A stretch of DNA of 64,000 nt. Origin: DATBGO01 sp963695645. Lineage in GTDB: Bacteria; Actinomycetota; Actinomycetes; Streptosporangiales; Streptosporangiaceae. This document shows, one piece after another, positions 53,241 through 61,480 of this stretch (its first letter is position 1; each line of letters starts with the position of its first letter). A program made the position numbers and the translations under genes. The notes under the pieces were generated by a model, which was not told the origin of the DNA, did not search any database, and saw nothing but the letters and a program-made list of their open reading frames with translations. The DNA lies in NCBI GenBank assembly GCA_963695645.1, contig CAVOHC010000012.1, positions 248,001 through 312,000 on the forward strand, written 5' to 3'.

Positions 53241-53753
53241 ATGGGCGGACAGCCGCTGGTCGGCGTCGTCATGGGCAGCGATTCCGACTGGCCGGTGATG
53301 GAGGCCGCGGTGACCGCGCTCGCCGAGTTCGGCGTCAGCTGCGAGGCGGACGTCGTGTCGGCGCACCGGATGCCGCGGGAAATGATTGCCTACGGCAGCG
53401 ATGCCGCCGGCCGCGGCCTCCGGGTCATCATCGCGGGTGCCGGAGGGGCGGCTCACCTGCCCGGCATGCTGGCTGCCGTCACGCCGCTGCCGGTGATCGG
53501 GGTCCCGGTGCCGTTGGCGCACCTGGACGGGCTGGACTCGCTGCTGTCGGTGGTCCAGATGCCGGCCGGGATCCCGGTAGCGACGGTGGCGGTCGGCGGC
53601 GCGCGCAACGCCGGTTTGCTCGCGGTCCGGATCCTCGCTGCGTCGGACGAGGGCCTGCGCGCCCGGATGGTCTCGTTCCAGGACGAGCTGCGGGCGGCGG
53701 CTCAGCGCAAGGGCGCGGCCTTGCGCGAACGCTTCGGCACCTCGGGGTGCTGA
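53241..53753 (+). CDS. purE: N5-carboxyaminoimidazole ribonucleotide mutase
   Basis: Converts N5-CAIR to CAIR after PurK. VGVVMGSDSDWPVMEAA is the PurE signature; VVSAHRMPREMIAYG carries the catalytic His; GAGGAAHLPGMLAAVTPLPVIGVPV follows. 170 aa, class I. ATG 53241 is preceded by the purine-rich GGAAGGGGGC about 6 nt away. Confidence 0.95.
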   Translation: MGGQPLVGVVMGSDSDWPVMEAAVTALAEFGVSCEADVVSAHRMPREMIAYGSDAAGRGLRVIIAGAGGAAHLPGMLAAVTPLPVIGVPVPLAHLDGLDSLLSVVQMPAGIPVATVAVGGARNAGLLAVRILAASDEGLRARMVSFQDELRAAAQRKGAALRERFGTSGC

Positions 53754-53770
53754 TCGTTGCTTAGCCGAAC

Positions 53771-53776
53771 TACCAT
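53771..53776 (+). promoter_or_regulatory. -10 hexamer TACCAT of the acyl-CoA dehydrogenase gene (likely leaderless)
   Basis: TACCAT is 6 nt before ATG 53783. The GAGG in the spacer is too close to the ATG to act as a ribosome binding site. Confidence 0.45.
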
Positions 53777-53782
53777 CGAGGT

Positions 53783-54949
53783 ATGAGCCTGGAATTTCCC
53801 GCTTTCGCCCTGACAGCCGAGCACGAAGCCCTCCGTGAGTCGGTGCGAGCTCTGGCCGACGCGAAAGTCGCCCCGAACGCCGCCAAGGCCGATGAGGACG
53901 CCGAGTTCCCGCAGGAGTCGTATGACGCCCTCGTCAAGGCGGACCTGAACGCCGTGCACATCCCGGAGGCCTACGGCGGCGAAGGTGCTGACGCCATTGC
54001 CACGGCCATCGTCATCGAGGAGGTAGCCCGGGCCTGCGCGTCCACCGGGCTGATCCTCGGCGTCAACAAGCTCGGCACGGTGCCGCTGATGCTGGCCGGA
54101 TCGGAGGAGCTCAAGCACCGCTATCTCGAGCCGACCGCCAGAGGCGAGATGTTCTCCTACGCGCTGTCGGAGTCCGAGGCCGGATCGGACGCCGCGGCGA
54201 TGAAGGCGCGCGCCGTCAGGGACGGCGACAATTACGTTCTAAACGGGACCAAAAAGTGGATCTCGTTCGCGGGCGTCTCCAGGTTCTACACAGTGATGGC
54301 AGTGACCGACCCGACGGCCGGGCCGGGCGGCATCTCGGCGTTCGTGCTCGAGAAGGACGATCCGGGGTTCTCGTTCGGGCCGCCCGAGCACAAGCTGGGC
54401 ATCAGGGCCTCGCCGACCAGGGAGCTGATTTTCGACAACTGCGTGATCCCGGCCGACCGGCGGATCGGCCCCGAGGGCAGCGGCTTTCGCACCGCGCTGG
54501 CGACGCTCGACCACACCAGGATCACGATCGCCGCCCAGGCGCTGGGCATTGCCCAGGGGGCGCTCGATTATGCCACCGGGTACGTCAAGGAGCGGCGCCA
54601 GTTCGGCCACGCGGTCGCTGAGTTCCAGGGCATCCAGTTCATGCTGGCCGACATGGCGATGAAGATCGCGGCGGCCAGGCAGCTGACCTACGCGGCTGCC
54701 GCCAATTCGGAACGCGCGATGTCCGGCGAGAAGGTTCCTGACCTGACCTTCACGTCGGCAGCCGCTAAGTGCTTCGCGTCCGACACGGCGATGGCCGTGA
54801 CCACGGATGCGGTCCAGCTGCTCGGCGGCTACGGGTACGTCCGCGACTACCCGGTAGAGCGGATGATGCGGGACGCCAAGATCACCCAGATCTACGAGGG
54901 CACCAACCAGATCCTGCGCGTCGTGATGGCCCGCCATCAGCTGAAGTAG
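53783..54949 (+). CDS. acyl-CoA dehydrogenase
   Basis: A 388-aa FAD enzyme of the short/branched-chain group. FSYALSESEAGSDAAAMKARA and WISFAGVSRFYTVMAVTDP bind FAD; the catalytic Glu is in QIYEGTNQILRVV near residue 372; LGGYGYVRDYPVERMMRDAKI precedes it. Possible substrates are isovaleryl-, butyryl- or another short acyl-CoA. It is the last gene before the lig operon and its left flanking repeat. Confidence 0.92.
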   Translation: MSLEFPAFALTAEHEALRESVRALADAKVAPNAAKADEDAEFPQESYDALVKADLNAVHIPEAYGGEGADAIATAIVIEEVARACASTGLILGVNKLGTVPLMLAGSEELKHRYLEPTARGEMFSYALSESEAGSDAAAMKARAVRDGDNYVLNGTKKWISFAGVSRFYTVMAVTDPTAGPGGISAFVLEKDDPGFSFGPPEHKLGIRASPTRELIFDNCVIPADRRIGPEGSGFRTALATLDHTRITIAAQALGIAQGALDYATGYVKERRQFGHAVAEFQGIQFMLADMAMKIAAARQLTYAAAANSERAMSGEKVPDLTFTSAAAKCFASDTAMAVTTDAVQLLGGYGYVRDYPVERMMRDAKITQIYEGTNQILRVVMARHQLK

Positions 54950-54977
54950 CTGGGCGCGGGCCGCCCTGTCCGGCCAG

Positions 54978-55025
54978 GTGCTGGTAGCGGTGCTACCTAG
55001 GCAAAGCGGCACAACTGCCGTCCGC
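54978..55025 (+). repeat. left 48-bp direct repeat flanking the lig operon
   Basis: This copy (A) starts GTGCTGGTAGCGGTGCTACC and matches the 61247-61294 copy at 38 of 48 positions, in the same orientation. It contains two hairpins: GGTAGC-GGT-GCTACC (6-bp stem) and CGGCA-CAAC-TGCCG. It lies 36 bp beyond the ligC stop, so it could also act as a transcription terminator for the operon. Confidence 0.7.
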
Positions 55026-55060
55026 GGAGCCCGTCGGGGCGGCAGCCTGCTCGATCCTGG

Positions 55061-56011
55061 CTACGGCTGGCCTGCCAGCTGAGTCTCCAGCTCGCCGAGT
55101 ACCCGGTAGCAGCGGAGGACGTCGCCAACGCTGGAATTCGGTTCGCGCATTTCGCGGATAGCCGCGATGAACTCGCGGTCCTGCAACTCGATGCCGTTGG
55201 TCGAGACGTCGACCGCCGACACGTCGACAGGCTCCTCGTGTCCGGTGACCAGGTCGTCGTACCGGGCGATGTACGTGCCGTTGTCGCAGATGTAGCGGAA
55301 GAAGGTCCCGAGCGGCCCGTCGTTGTTGAAGCTCAGTGAAAGCGTGCAAATCCGGCCGCTGGGCGTCCGTAGCTGAATAGACATGTCCATCGCGATGCCC
55401 AGATCGGGATGCAGCGGCCCCTGCACGGCATTGGCGATCTCGACGTCCTCGCCGGTCTGGTATTGGAACAAGTCGACGGTATGCGCGGCGTGATGCCAGA
55501 GCAGGTGATCCGTCCAGCTGCGGGGATGGCCGGCAGCATTGATGTTCGTGCGACGGAAGAAGTACGTCTGCACGTCCATCTGCTGGATCGACAGCTCACC
55601 CGCGGCGATCCGGCGGTGGATCCACTGGTGCGACGGGTTGAACCGGCGGGTGTGCCCGACCATGCATATCAGGCCAGTGTCCTGCTGCACGCGATCGACT
55701 TCCAGCGCGTCCGCCCAGCTGTCGGCGAGCGGAATCTCGACCTGGACGTGCTTTCCCGCGCGCATCGCGGCGATGGCCTGCTGCGGATGGAGCTGGGTCG
55801 GCGTACACAGGATGACGGCGTCGACATCGTCGCGGGCGAGGGCGTCGGCAAGGTCGACCGAGGCGTGGCCGGCGCCGTACTTCCGCGCGACCTGCTCGGC
55901 CTGCTCTAGCCTGCGGCTGACCACGGACGTGACGGTGACGCCGTCGATGGCGGCGAGCCCATCGAGGTGCTTGATGCCGAAGGCGCCGGCCCCGGCGAGT
56001 GCGATCCGCAT
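55061..56011 (-). CDS. ligC: 4-carboxy-2-hydroxymuconate-6-semialdehyde dehydrogenase
   Basis: A Gfo/Idh/MocA-fold NAD(P)-dependent dehydrogenase of 316 aa. It follows the sphingomonad LigC sequence closely: MRIALAGAGAFGIKHLDGL, GKHVQVEIPLADSWADAL, MVGHTRRFNPSHQWIHRR, WTDHLLWHHAAHTVDLFQY and LSFNNDGPLGTFFRYICDN. It oxidises the ring-cleavage product CHMS (as its hemiacetal) to 2-pyrone-4,6-dicarboxylate (PDC). Last gene of the operon, 4 nt after ligB. Confidence 0.93.
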   Translation of the reverse strand: MRIALAGAGAFGIKHLDGLAAIDGVTVTSVVSRRLEQAEQVARKYGAGHASVDLADALARDDVDAVILCTPTQLHPQQAIAAMRAGKHVQVEIPLADSWADALEVDRVQQDTGLICMVGHTRRFNPSHQWIHRRIAAGELSIQQMDVQTYFFRRTNINAAGHPRSWTDHLLWHHAAHTVDLFQYQTGEDVEIANAVQGPLHPDLGIAMDMSIQLRTPSGRICTLSLSFNNDGPLGTFFRYICDNGTYIARYDDLVTGHEEPVDVSAVDVSTNGIELQDREFIAAIREMREPNSSVGDVLRCYRVLGELETQLAGQP

Positions 56012-56015
56012 CTGT

Positions 56016-56879
56016 CTAGTTCTCTTCCTGGCGGGACGAGTCGGCGGGCCGCACCACGAGGTGCCCGACCGCGGTGTTGGATCCGGGGACGTGGTAGAAG
56101 CGGTGCAGCTCGTCGACCTTGTCGCCCATGGCGCCGCGCATGATCAGCTGCATGACCAGCTCGATTCCCTCGGAGCCCGCTTCGCGCACGTACTCGATGT
56201 GCGGCACGAGCGCCAGGTTGTCCGGGTCGTCGATCAGCCGGTCGAAGAACGCGTTGTCGAACTTGGAGTTGATGAACCCCGCGCGCGGCCCCTGTAGCTG
56301 GTGGCTCATCCCGCCGGTGCCCCAGACGTGGACCGTGAGATCGCCGCCGTAGCTCTGCACGGCACGGCGGATCGCCTGGCCCAGGCGGTAGCAGCGGTGA
56401 CCGGTCGGTGGCGGGTACTGCACCACGTTCACGGCCAGCGGGATGACCCGCACCGGCCACTCGTCGGGCTGGCCGTAGACCAGGGACAGCGGGACGGTAA
56501 GTCCGTGGTCGACATCGAGCTTGTACATCAGGGTGAGGTCGAACTCGTCGAGGATCAGGGACTCCGCCAGGTGCGCCGCTAGATCGGGACGGCCGTGGAC
56601 GACCGGGACCGGGCGCGGGCCGTACCCTTCGTCGGCCGGCTTGAACTCGTCGCCGCAGCCGAGCGCGAACGTGGGGACCAGCTCCGGCGTGAAGGCGGAC
56701 GCATGGTCGTTGTAGACGAGGATCACCACATCGGGGACGTTCTCGGCAGCCCAGGCCTTCGTCCACTCGTACCCGGCGAACAGGGGCTTCCAGTAGGGCT
56801 CCTCGGTCTTGCCGAGATCGATCGCGGCGCCGATGGCCGGGACGTGGCTGGTGGTCAAGCCTGCGGTGATGCGGGCCAT
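56016..56879 (-). CDS. ligB: protocatechuate 4,5-dioxygenase beta (catalytic) subunit
   Basis: A 287-aa extradiol dioxygenase (LigB family). The iron-binding His pair is H12 (TTSHVPA) and H59 (VYNDHASAF); DVDHGLTVPLSL and WGTGGMSHQLQGPRAG (catalytic His) and the Glu of REAGSEGIELVM complete the site. It cleaves protocatechuate between C4 and C5. It lies 1 nt after ligA; the two form the alpha2beta2 enzyme. Confidence 0.95.
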   Translation of the reverse strand: MARITAGLTTSHVPAIGAAIDLGKTEEPYWKPLFAGYEWTKAWAAENVPDVVILVYNDHASAFTPELVPTFALGCGDEFKPADEGYGPRPVPVVHGRPDLAAHLAESLILDEFDLTLMYKLDVDHGLTVPLSLVYGQPDEWPVRVIPLAVNVVQYPPPTGHRCYRLGQAIRRAVQSYGGDLTVHVWGTGGMSHQLQGPRAGFINSKFDNAFFDRLIDDPDNLALVPHIEYVREAGSEGIELVMQLIMRGAMGDKVDELHRFYHVPGSNTAVGHLVVRPADSSRQEEN

Positions 56880-56880
56880 G

Positions 56881-57273
56881 TCAGGTACCTTCCCTCACCG
56901 AGCGCCAGCCTTCCGGCGAGCGCCCGCCGTTCATCATCATCTGCTGGTACTCCGGCACCGACATGCCGGTCATCGTGCTCACCGCCTGGACAAAGCTGAG
57001 CCCGTCGGTGGCGAAGATCTTCGCCAGGAAGTAGATGTTCCCGCCCTCGTCGAGCAGCGCGTTGTAGTCGCGGTCGAGCACCGCCTGCTTCTGGGCCTCA
57101 GTCATCGGCCACTCGTCGAGATAGGCCCGCTCCCCGGCCTTGAACCGCTCCCGGTTCTGCGGCTTCATCAGGCTCATGCAGAACTGGTTCAGCTGGTAGC
57201 CCTGCTTCGCGCGCGCCGCGGTGAACACCCGGGTGCCGGGGATGTCATCGAACTCTGAGGTGTACGTCATCAT
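56881..57273 (-). CDS. ligA: protocatechuate 4,5-dioxygenase alpha subunit
   Basis: A 130-aa helical LigA subunit: PGTRVFTAARAKQGYQLNQF, LMKPQNRERFKAGERAYLDE, LLDEGGNIYFLAKIFATDG and the C-terminal MSVPEYQQMMMNGGRSP. It covers the active site of LigB. The start overlaps the ligI stop (TGATG) and GGGAGG lies 4-7 nt upstream, so ligI and ligA are translationally coupled. Confidence 0.94.
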   Translation of the reverse strand: MMTYTSEFDDIPGTRVFTAARAKQGYQLNQFCMSLMKPQNRERFKAGERAYLDEWPMTEAQKQAVLDRDYNALLDEGGNIYFLAKIFATDGLSFVQAVSTMTGMSVPEYQQMMMNGGRSPEGWRSVREGT

Positions 57274-58166
57274 CAGGCCTCCCAATACAGGCGCAGAGGG
57301 TTGTCGACCAGCAACTGACGCTGCAGGTCATCGGTTCGGGCGATCCGCGGGATGACGTCGACGAGGGCGCCGTCGTCGGGCATGTGGCTCTTCATGTTCG
57401 GGTGCGGCCAGTCGGTGCCCCATAGCACGCGGCGGGGGAACGTCTCGACGATGCGGCGGGCGAAGGGGGCGACGTCGGCGTACTCCGGCGGGCCGGAGAC
57501 CGACAGCCGTTCCGGGCAGCTCACCTTGCACCAGACGTTCTCGTGCTCGCGCATGAAGCGCGTGAAAAGCGCGAAGCCGGAGCCGTCGACCGGCTGCGAC
57601 ACATCGGGCCGGCCCATGTGGTCGACGACGACGGCCGTCGGGAAGCTGGTGAACAGCTGCCAGCGCTCGGCTAGGTCGGCGGCTTCGAAGTAAACGACGA
57701 CGTGCCAGCCGAGCTCGGCCACGAGATCAGCCAGTCCCAGGTAGTAGTCATCCGGCTTGGGGTCGACGAGGCGCTTCACAAAGTTGAAGCGGATGCCGCG
57801 GACGCCGGCCGCATGCAGGTCGGTGAGCTCGGCCCGGGACACGCCGGGCCGGACGGTCGCCACTCCGCGGGCCCGGCCGTCGGCGGCGAGCAGCGCGTCC
57901 GCGAGGGCGCGGTTGTCGGCACCATGGCAGGTCGCCTGGACGATGACGTTGCGCTCGAAGCCGAGGAAGTCGCGCAGCGCGAACAGCTGCTCCTTGCCGG
58001 CGTCGGTCGGCGTGTACTTCCGCTCTGGCGCGTACGGGAAGACGTCGCCGGGACCGAACACGTGGCAGTGGGCGTCGACCGCGCCCGGGGGCGGGAGGTA
58101 GCCCGGTTTGCTGGGGTCCGGATGGAACGGGAGCCAGTCGGCGTCGGGCTGGAACGTGGCGGTCAT
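57273..58166 (-). CDS. ligI: 2-pyrone-4,6-dicarboxylate hydrolase
   Basis: A 297-aa amidohydrolase-superfamily lactonase that opens PDC to 4-oxalomesaconate. PPPGAVDAHCHVFGPGDVFPY holds the metal-free active-site His pair; RGIRFNFVKRLVDPKPDDYY, VVDHMGRPDVSQPVDG and WGTDWPHPNMKSHMPDDGALV match LigI. It starts at the base next to the ligJ stop and runs into ligA. Confidence 0.94.
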   Translation of the reverse strand: MTATFQPDADWLPFHPDPSKPGYLPPPGAVDAHCHVFGPGDVFPYAPERKYTPTDAGKEQLFALRDFLGFERNVIVQATCHGADNRALADALLAADGRARGVATVRPGVSRAELTDLHAAGVRGIRFNFVKRLVDPKPDDYYLGLADLVAELGWHVVVYFEAADLAERWQLFTSFPTAVVVDHMGRPDVSQPVDGSGFALFTRFMREHENVWCKVSCPERLSVSGPPEYADVAPFARRIVETFPRRVLWGTDWPHPNMKSHMPDDGALVDVIPRIARTDDLQRQLLVDNPLRLYWEA

Positions 58167-59186
58167 CTACAGTCCTCGTGCGCGCAGGGCCTTGTCGAGA
58201 CGTGGGTATACCCGCCGGGCGTTGCCCGAGTACACCTTCGCGCGGTCGGCCTCGGTCAGGCTGAGCGCGTCGACGTACCGCTTCGTGTCATCGAAGTAGT
58301 AGCCGGTCTCGGGGTCGATGCCCCGGACGGCGCCCACCATCTCGGACCCGAACAGGATGTTGTCGACGTCGATGACCTCGAAAAGCAGGTCGATGCCTGG
58401 CTGGTGGTAGACGCACGTGTCGAAGAACACGTTCTGCATGACGTGCTCACTCAGCGGCGGCTTCTTCAGCATGTCGGCGAGCCCGCGGTAACGGCCCCAG
58501 TGGTACGGGACGGCGCCGCCGCCATGCGGGATCACCAGGCGCAGGTCCGGGAAGTCGGTGAACAGGTCGCCCTGGATGAATTGCATGAACGCCGTAGTGT
58601 CGGCGTTGATGTAGTGCGCGCCCGTCGCGTGGAAGGCGGGATTGCAGCTGCTCGAGACGTGCACCATGGCGGGCACGTCGAACTCGGCCATCTTCTCGTA
58701 GATGGGGTACCAGTACCGGTCGGTGAGCGGCGGCGCGGTCCACTTCCCTCCGCTCGGGTCCGGGTTCAGGTTGCAGCCGACGAACCCGAGCTCGGTGACA
58801 CAGCGTTCGAGCTCGGCGACGGACGAGTCAGGGGCGGCACCGGGTGACTGCGGCAGCTGGCAGACGCCGATGAACGTCTCCGGGTACAGCTCGACGACGC
58901 GCGCGATGAGGTCGTTGCACGCTCGTGCCCACTCGCCGCTGACCCGCTCGTCGCCCTCGTGGTGGGCCATGGCGGAGGCCCGCGGGGAGAAGATCGTCAT
59001 GTCGGCGCCGCGCTCGCGGAGCAGCCGGAGCTGGTTCTGCTCGATCGACTCGCGGATCTCGTCGTCGGAGATGGCTGGGTATTCCGGTGTCCTGCGGCCC
59101 TCCCGGAACGCCGTGAGCTGGCTTTGGCGCCAGTCGTTGTGCGGCGAGGGAGCGGTCGTGTAGTGCCCGTGGCAGTCGATGATCAC
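58167..59186 (-). CDS. ligJ: 4-oxalomesaconate hydratase
   Basis: A 339-aa amidohydrolase-superfamily protein of the LigJ type: VIIDCHGHYTTAPSPHNDWR with the metal His pair, FSPRASAMAHHEGDERVSGEWA, VSSSCNPAFHATGAHYINAD, VIPHGGGAVPYHWGRYRGLAD and DNILFGSEMVGAVRGIDP. It adds water to give 4-carboxy-4-hydroxy-2-oxoadipate (CHA). GTG 59186 overlaps the upstream stop (GTGA) and has GGGAG about 7 nt upstream. Confidence 0.93.
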   Translation of the reverse strand: MIIDCHGHYTTAPSPHNDWRQSQLTAFREGRRTPEYPAISDDEIRESIEQNQLRLLRERGADMTIFSPRASAMAHHEGDERVSGEWARACNDLIARVVELYPETFIGVCQLPQSPGAAPDSSVAELERCVTELGFVGCNLNPDPSGGKWTAPPLTDRYWYPIYEKMAEFDVPAMVHVSSSCNPAFHATGAHYINADTTAFMQFIQGDLFTDFPDLRLVIPHGGGAVPYHWGRYRGLADMLKKPPLSEHVMQNVFFDTCVYHQPGIDLLFEVIDVDNILFGSEMVGAVRGIDPETGYYFDDTKRYVDALSLTEADRAKVYSGNARRVYPRLDKALRARGL

Positions 59187-60289
59187 AGCAGAGCTCCCTG
59201 GTTCCACACCGACGATGGCACGAAGACCTCGCCGCGCATCAGCAGGCGGGCGGTGCGCAACAGCGCTGACCTGGTCACGGTGACCACGCCGTCGGGCACC
59301 TTCACCTCGATGGTGACGGTGAAGAAACCAGTGGGATGCTCGACCTCGATCTCGGTTGAGCCCTCGGTCTTGTCCGGGACGACCGCGACCCCTTGCGCCA
59401 CAGATCCGGGCAGCACGCACGCCGTGGCGACCGACACCGCGCCCAGGACCCCGATCGCCTCGTGCACCCGGTGGGGGATGAACGTCCGGGTCGAGACGGC
59501 GCCGCCGTGCGCCGGGGGCGACAGCAGGCTCATCTTCGGCACCGTCGCGTCGGTGACATCTCCGAGATTCATCAAGGGCCCGGCGGCGAGCCGGATCGCC
59601 TCGACCCGCCGGGTCAGATCGGCGTTGCCCTCGAGTTCCGCCGGTGACTCGTGCCCGGACAGCCCGAGGTCGGACGCCGCGATGCACACGGCCGGCATGC
59701 CGTTGTCAATGCAGGTCACCCGCGTTCCTTCGACAACGTCTGTCACATTCCCGGTGGGAAGCAGCGCGCCACACGAGGATCCGGCGACGTCGGCGAACTC
59801 GATCGGGATGGGCGCGTGGGTGCCGGGGACGCCGTCGATGCGCGCGGGCCCGTCGTAGCTGACGCACCCACCCGGCGTCTGGACCAGCGCCGTTGCGAGG
59901 GTCTGGGTGTTGCGCATCCAGATGCGGACGCGCGTCACCGGGTCACCCGCCGCCACGAGTCCCTGCTCGATCGCGAACGGGCCGACCGCGGCAAGCATGT
60001 TGCCACAGTTCTGACTGTCGGAAACCTCCGCCCGATCGGGCCAGACCTGGAGGAACAAGTACTCGACGTCCGCGTTGTCGCGGGGCGACGGACTCACCAC
60101 GGCTACCTTCGACGTCAGGGGGTGGCTGCCGCCCATGCCGTCGATCTGCCGCTGGTCCGGAGATCCCATGGCGGCGAGCAGCACTGCGTCGCGCGTCGCG
60201 CGGTCGCCCGGCAGGTCGTTGGCGAGGAACATCAGGCCCTTGGACGTCCCACCTCGCATGACGCTGCAGAAGATGGCGGTCTGGGTCAC
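59183..60289 (-). CDS. ligU: 4-oxalomesaconate tautomerase / isomerase (LigU/GalD, PrpF family)
   Basis: A 368-aa PrpF-family (diaminopimelate-epimerase fold) isomerase: FCSVMRGGTSKGLMFLANDL, MGSPDQRQIDGMGGSHPLTSKVA, SDSQNCGNMLAAVGPFAIEQ and PAHGGAVSTRTFIPHRVHEAIG. Such proteins isomerise 4-oxalomesaconate in sphingomonads (LigU) and Pseudomonas (GalD). It overlaps ligK by 4 nt and ligJ by 4 nt. Confidence 0.9.
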   Translation of the reverse strand: MTQTAIFCSVMRGGTSKGLMFLANDLPGDRATRDAVLLAAMGSPDQRQIDGMGGSHPLTSKVAVVSPSPRDNADVEYLFLQVWPDRAEVSDSQNCGNMLAAVGPFAIEQGLVAAGDPVTRVRIWMRNTQTLATALVQTPGGCVSYDGPARIDGVPGTHAPIPIEFADVAGSSCGALLPTGNVTDVVEGTRVTCIDNGMPAVCIAASDLGLSGHESPAELEGNADLTRRVEAIRLAAGPLMNLGDVTDATVPKMSLLSPPAHGGAVSTRTFIPHRVHEAIGVLGAVSVATACVLPGSVAQGVAVVPDKTEGSTEIEVEHPTGFFTVTIEVKVPDGVVTVTRSALLRTARLLMRGEVFVPSSVWNQGALL

Positions 60290-60975
60290 GGTGAGTCCGC
60301 GTAGTCGACGTAGCGCAGTCCCTTATCGGCGAGCCGATTGCGCATGTCGTAGATGTCGAGGCCGAGTTCGCCGAGGTTCAGCCGGGTTCGTTTGGACGCC
60401 TCGTTGGCCTCTCGGTCCTGGGCGGCCTTGAGCACCGTCGCCGCCTCCTCGCGCCGTACGACCACGACTCCATCGTCATCGGCGACGATCACATCACCCG
60501 GCCGGACATACGCGCCGGCGCAGACGATGGGAGTCTGGACGTTCCCTGGCGTCTCCTTGACCGTGCCCTTGGCGGAGATCGCCTTCGACCAGACCGGGAA
60601 GCCCATCTCCGTCATCGTCGCGACGTCCCGCACACCGGCGTCGATGACCAGCCCCCTGACGCCGTGCGCCAGCAGGCTCCCGGCGAGCAGGTCGCCCACG
60701 TATCCGTCGTCGCACGGGCTCGTGGGGGTGACCACGAGGAGGTCGCCGGGCTGAGCCTGCTCGACGGCAACGTGGATCGACCAGTTGTCGCCCGGGGCGA
60801 CCTCGCAGGTCAGCGCGTTGCCGGCAATGCGGGCAGGCCGGAAGATCGGGCGGATGTCGCAGCGGAGCAGCCCTGTTCGGCCCTGGGCCTCGTGCACGGT
60901 CGCCACCCCTGCGTCCGCCAGGCCGTCGACGAGCGCAAGATCTGTTCGAAGGGTGTTCCGCACAACTAGCGGCAC
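60286..60975 (-). CDS. ligK: 4-carboxy-4-hydroxy-2-oxoadipate aldolase (LigK, RraA-like)
   Basis: A 229-aa class II aldolase of the RraA/HMG-CHA aldolase fold that splits CHA to pyruvate and oxaloacetate. GVATVHEAQGRTGLLRCDIRP, PGDNWSIHVAVEQAQPGDLL, PTSPCDDGYVGDLLAGSL and the metal/substrate loop VIDAGVRDVATMTEMGFPVW match LigK. GTG 60975 is preceded by GGAGAGGAG with 8 nt spacing; the longer frame to 61497 has no support. First gene of the operon. Confidence 0.93.
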   Translation of the reverse strand: MPLVVRNTLRTDLALVDGLADAGVATVHEAQGRTGLLRCDIRPIFRPARIAGNALTCEVAPGDNWSIHVAVEQAQPGDLLVVTPTSPCDDGYVGDLLAGSLLAHGVRGLVIDAGVRDVATMTEMGFPVWSKAISAKGTVKETPGNVQTPIVCAGAYVRPGDVIVADDDGVVVVRREEAATVLKAAQDREANEASKRTRLNLGELGLDIYDMRNRLADKGLRYVDYADSP

Positions 60976-61480
60976 GTGAGTGCTCCTCTCCGGCGAGTGG
61001 TCTGGACTTAGGGCGTCACCTGGCCAAGGAGAAGACACCGAGATGCGCCATCGTCGACTTCGCTCGTGCGCCTCCATGGAACGCGTCAGGTTAGTTCCTA
61101 CGAAGCAAGTGGCCGCGAGGACGGCCCTTTCGACCAAGGTATCCCAGTCGCCCGCGATACCAGCATCTACCCTAATCTCGATCCTTCGTGCGCCCAGCAG
61201 AGCGGGGACGCTGTGTTGCCGCCTGCGGCGGCCCCTGTCTTGTCCAGTGCTGATAACGGTGTTACATAGCGCTAGCGGCACTGCTGCCGTCCGCCGCTGC
61301 GGCCAGCAGCGCTGACGGTGGCTGATGCACTGTCGTTGCGGGTGCAGACTGACAATCGTCACGGGTGCAGACTGAGAAGAAGCGGCGCCATGCACCCGGT
61401 GACACCGTGGTCCCACCGACCGCATGCGGCCGGATCCGGCGCGGACCGTGAGGTCCGCCCGAGCTGCGCGGAGTGTGACG
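60976..61480. other. upstream region of ligK and of the ClpC-like gene
   Basis: About 500 bases between two divergent genes. No gene is seen. It contains the right-hand 48-bp repeat (61247-61294) and a GGAAC-N11-GTTCC inverted pair at about 61078-61098 that could be an operator, with low confidence. No regulator or transporter gene is next to the operon. Confidence 0.4.
61247..61294 (+). repeat. right 48-bp direct repeat flanking the lig operon
   Basis: This copy (B) starts GTGCTGATAACGGTGTTACA and is 38/48 identical to copy A at 54978. In the first hairpin a G-C pair of A is replaced by A-T in B (TAGC/GCTA versus TAAC/GTTA), so pairing is kept. The second hairpin CGGCA-CTGC-TGCCG is also kept. 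It lies 272 bp upstream of ligK and 187 bp before the ClpC-like gene. Confidence 0.7.

Noticed and set aside
59187..59687. N-terminal extension of the ligJ frame
   Set aside because: It is antisense-like sequence inside ligU; GTG 59186 with its GTGA overlap gives the normal LigJ length.
54978..61294. Lig operon as a composite transposon
   Set aside because: No transposase, integrase or terminal inverted repeats are visible; only the direct repeats are seen, so no mobile-element class is assigned.
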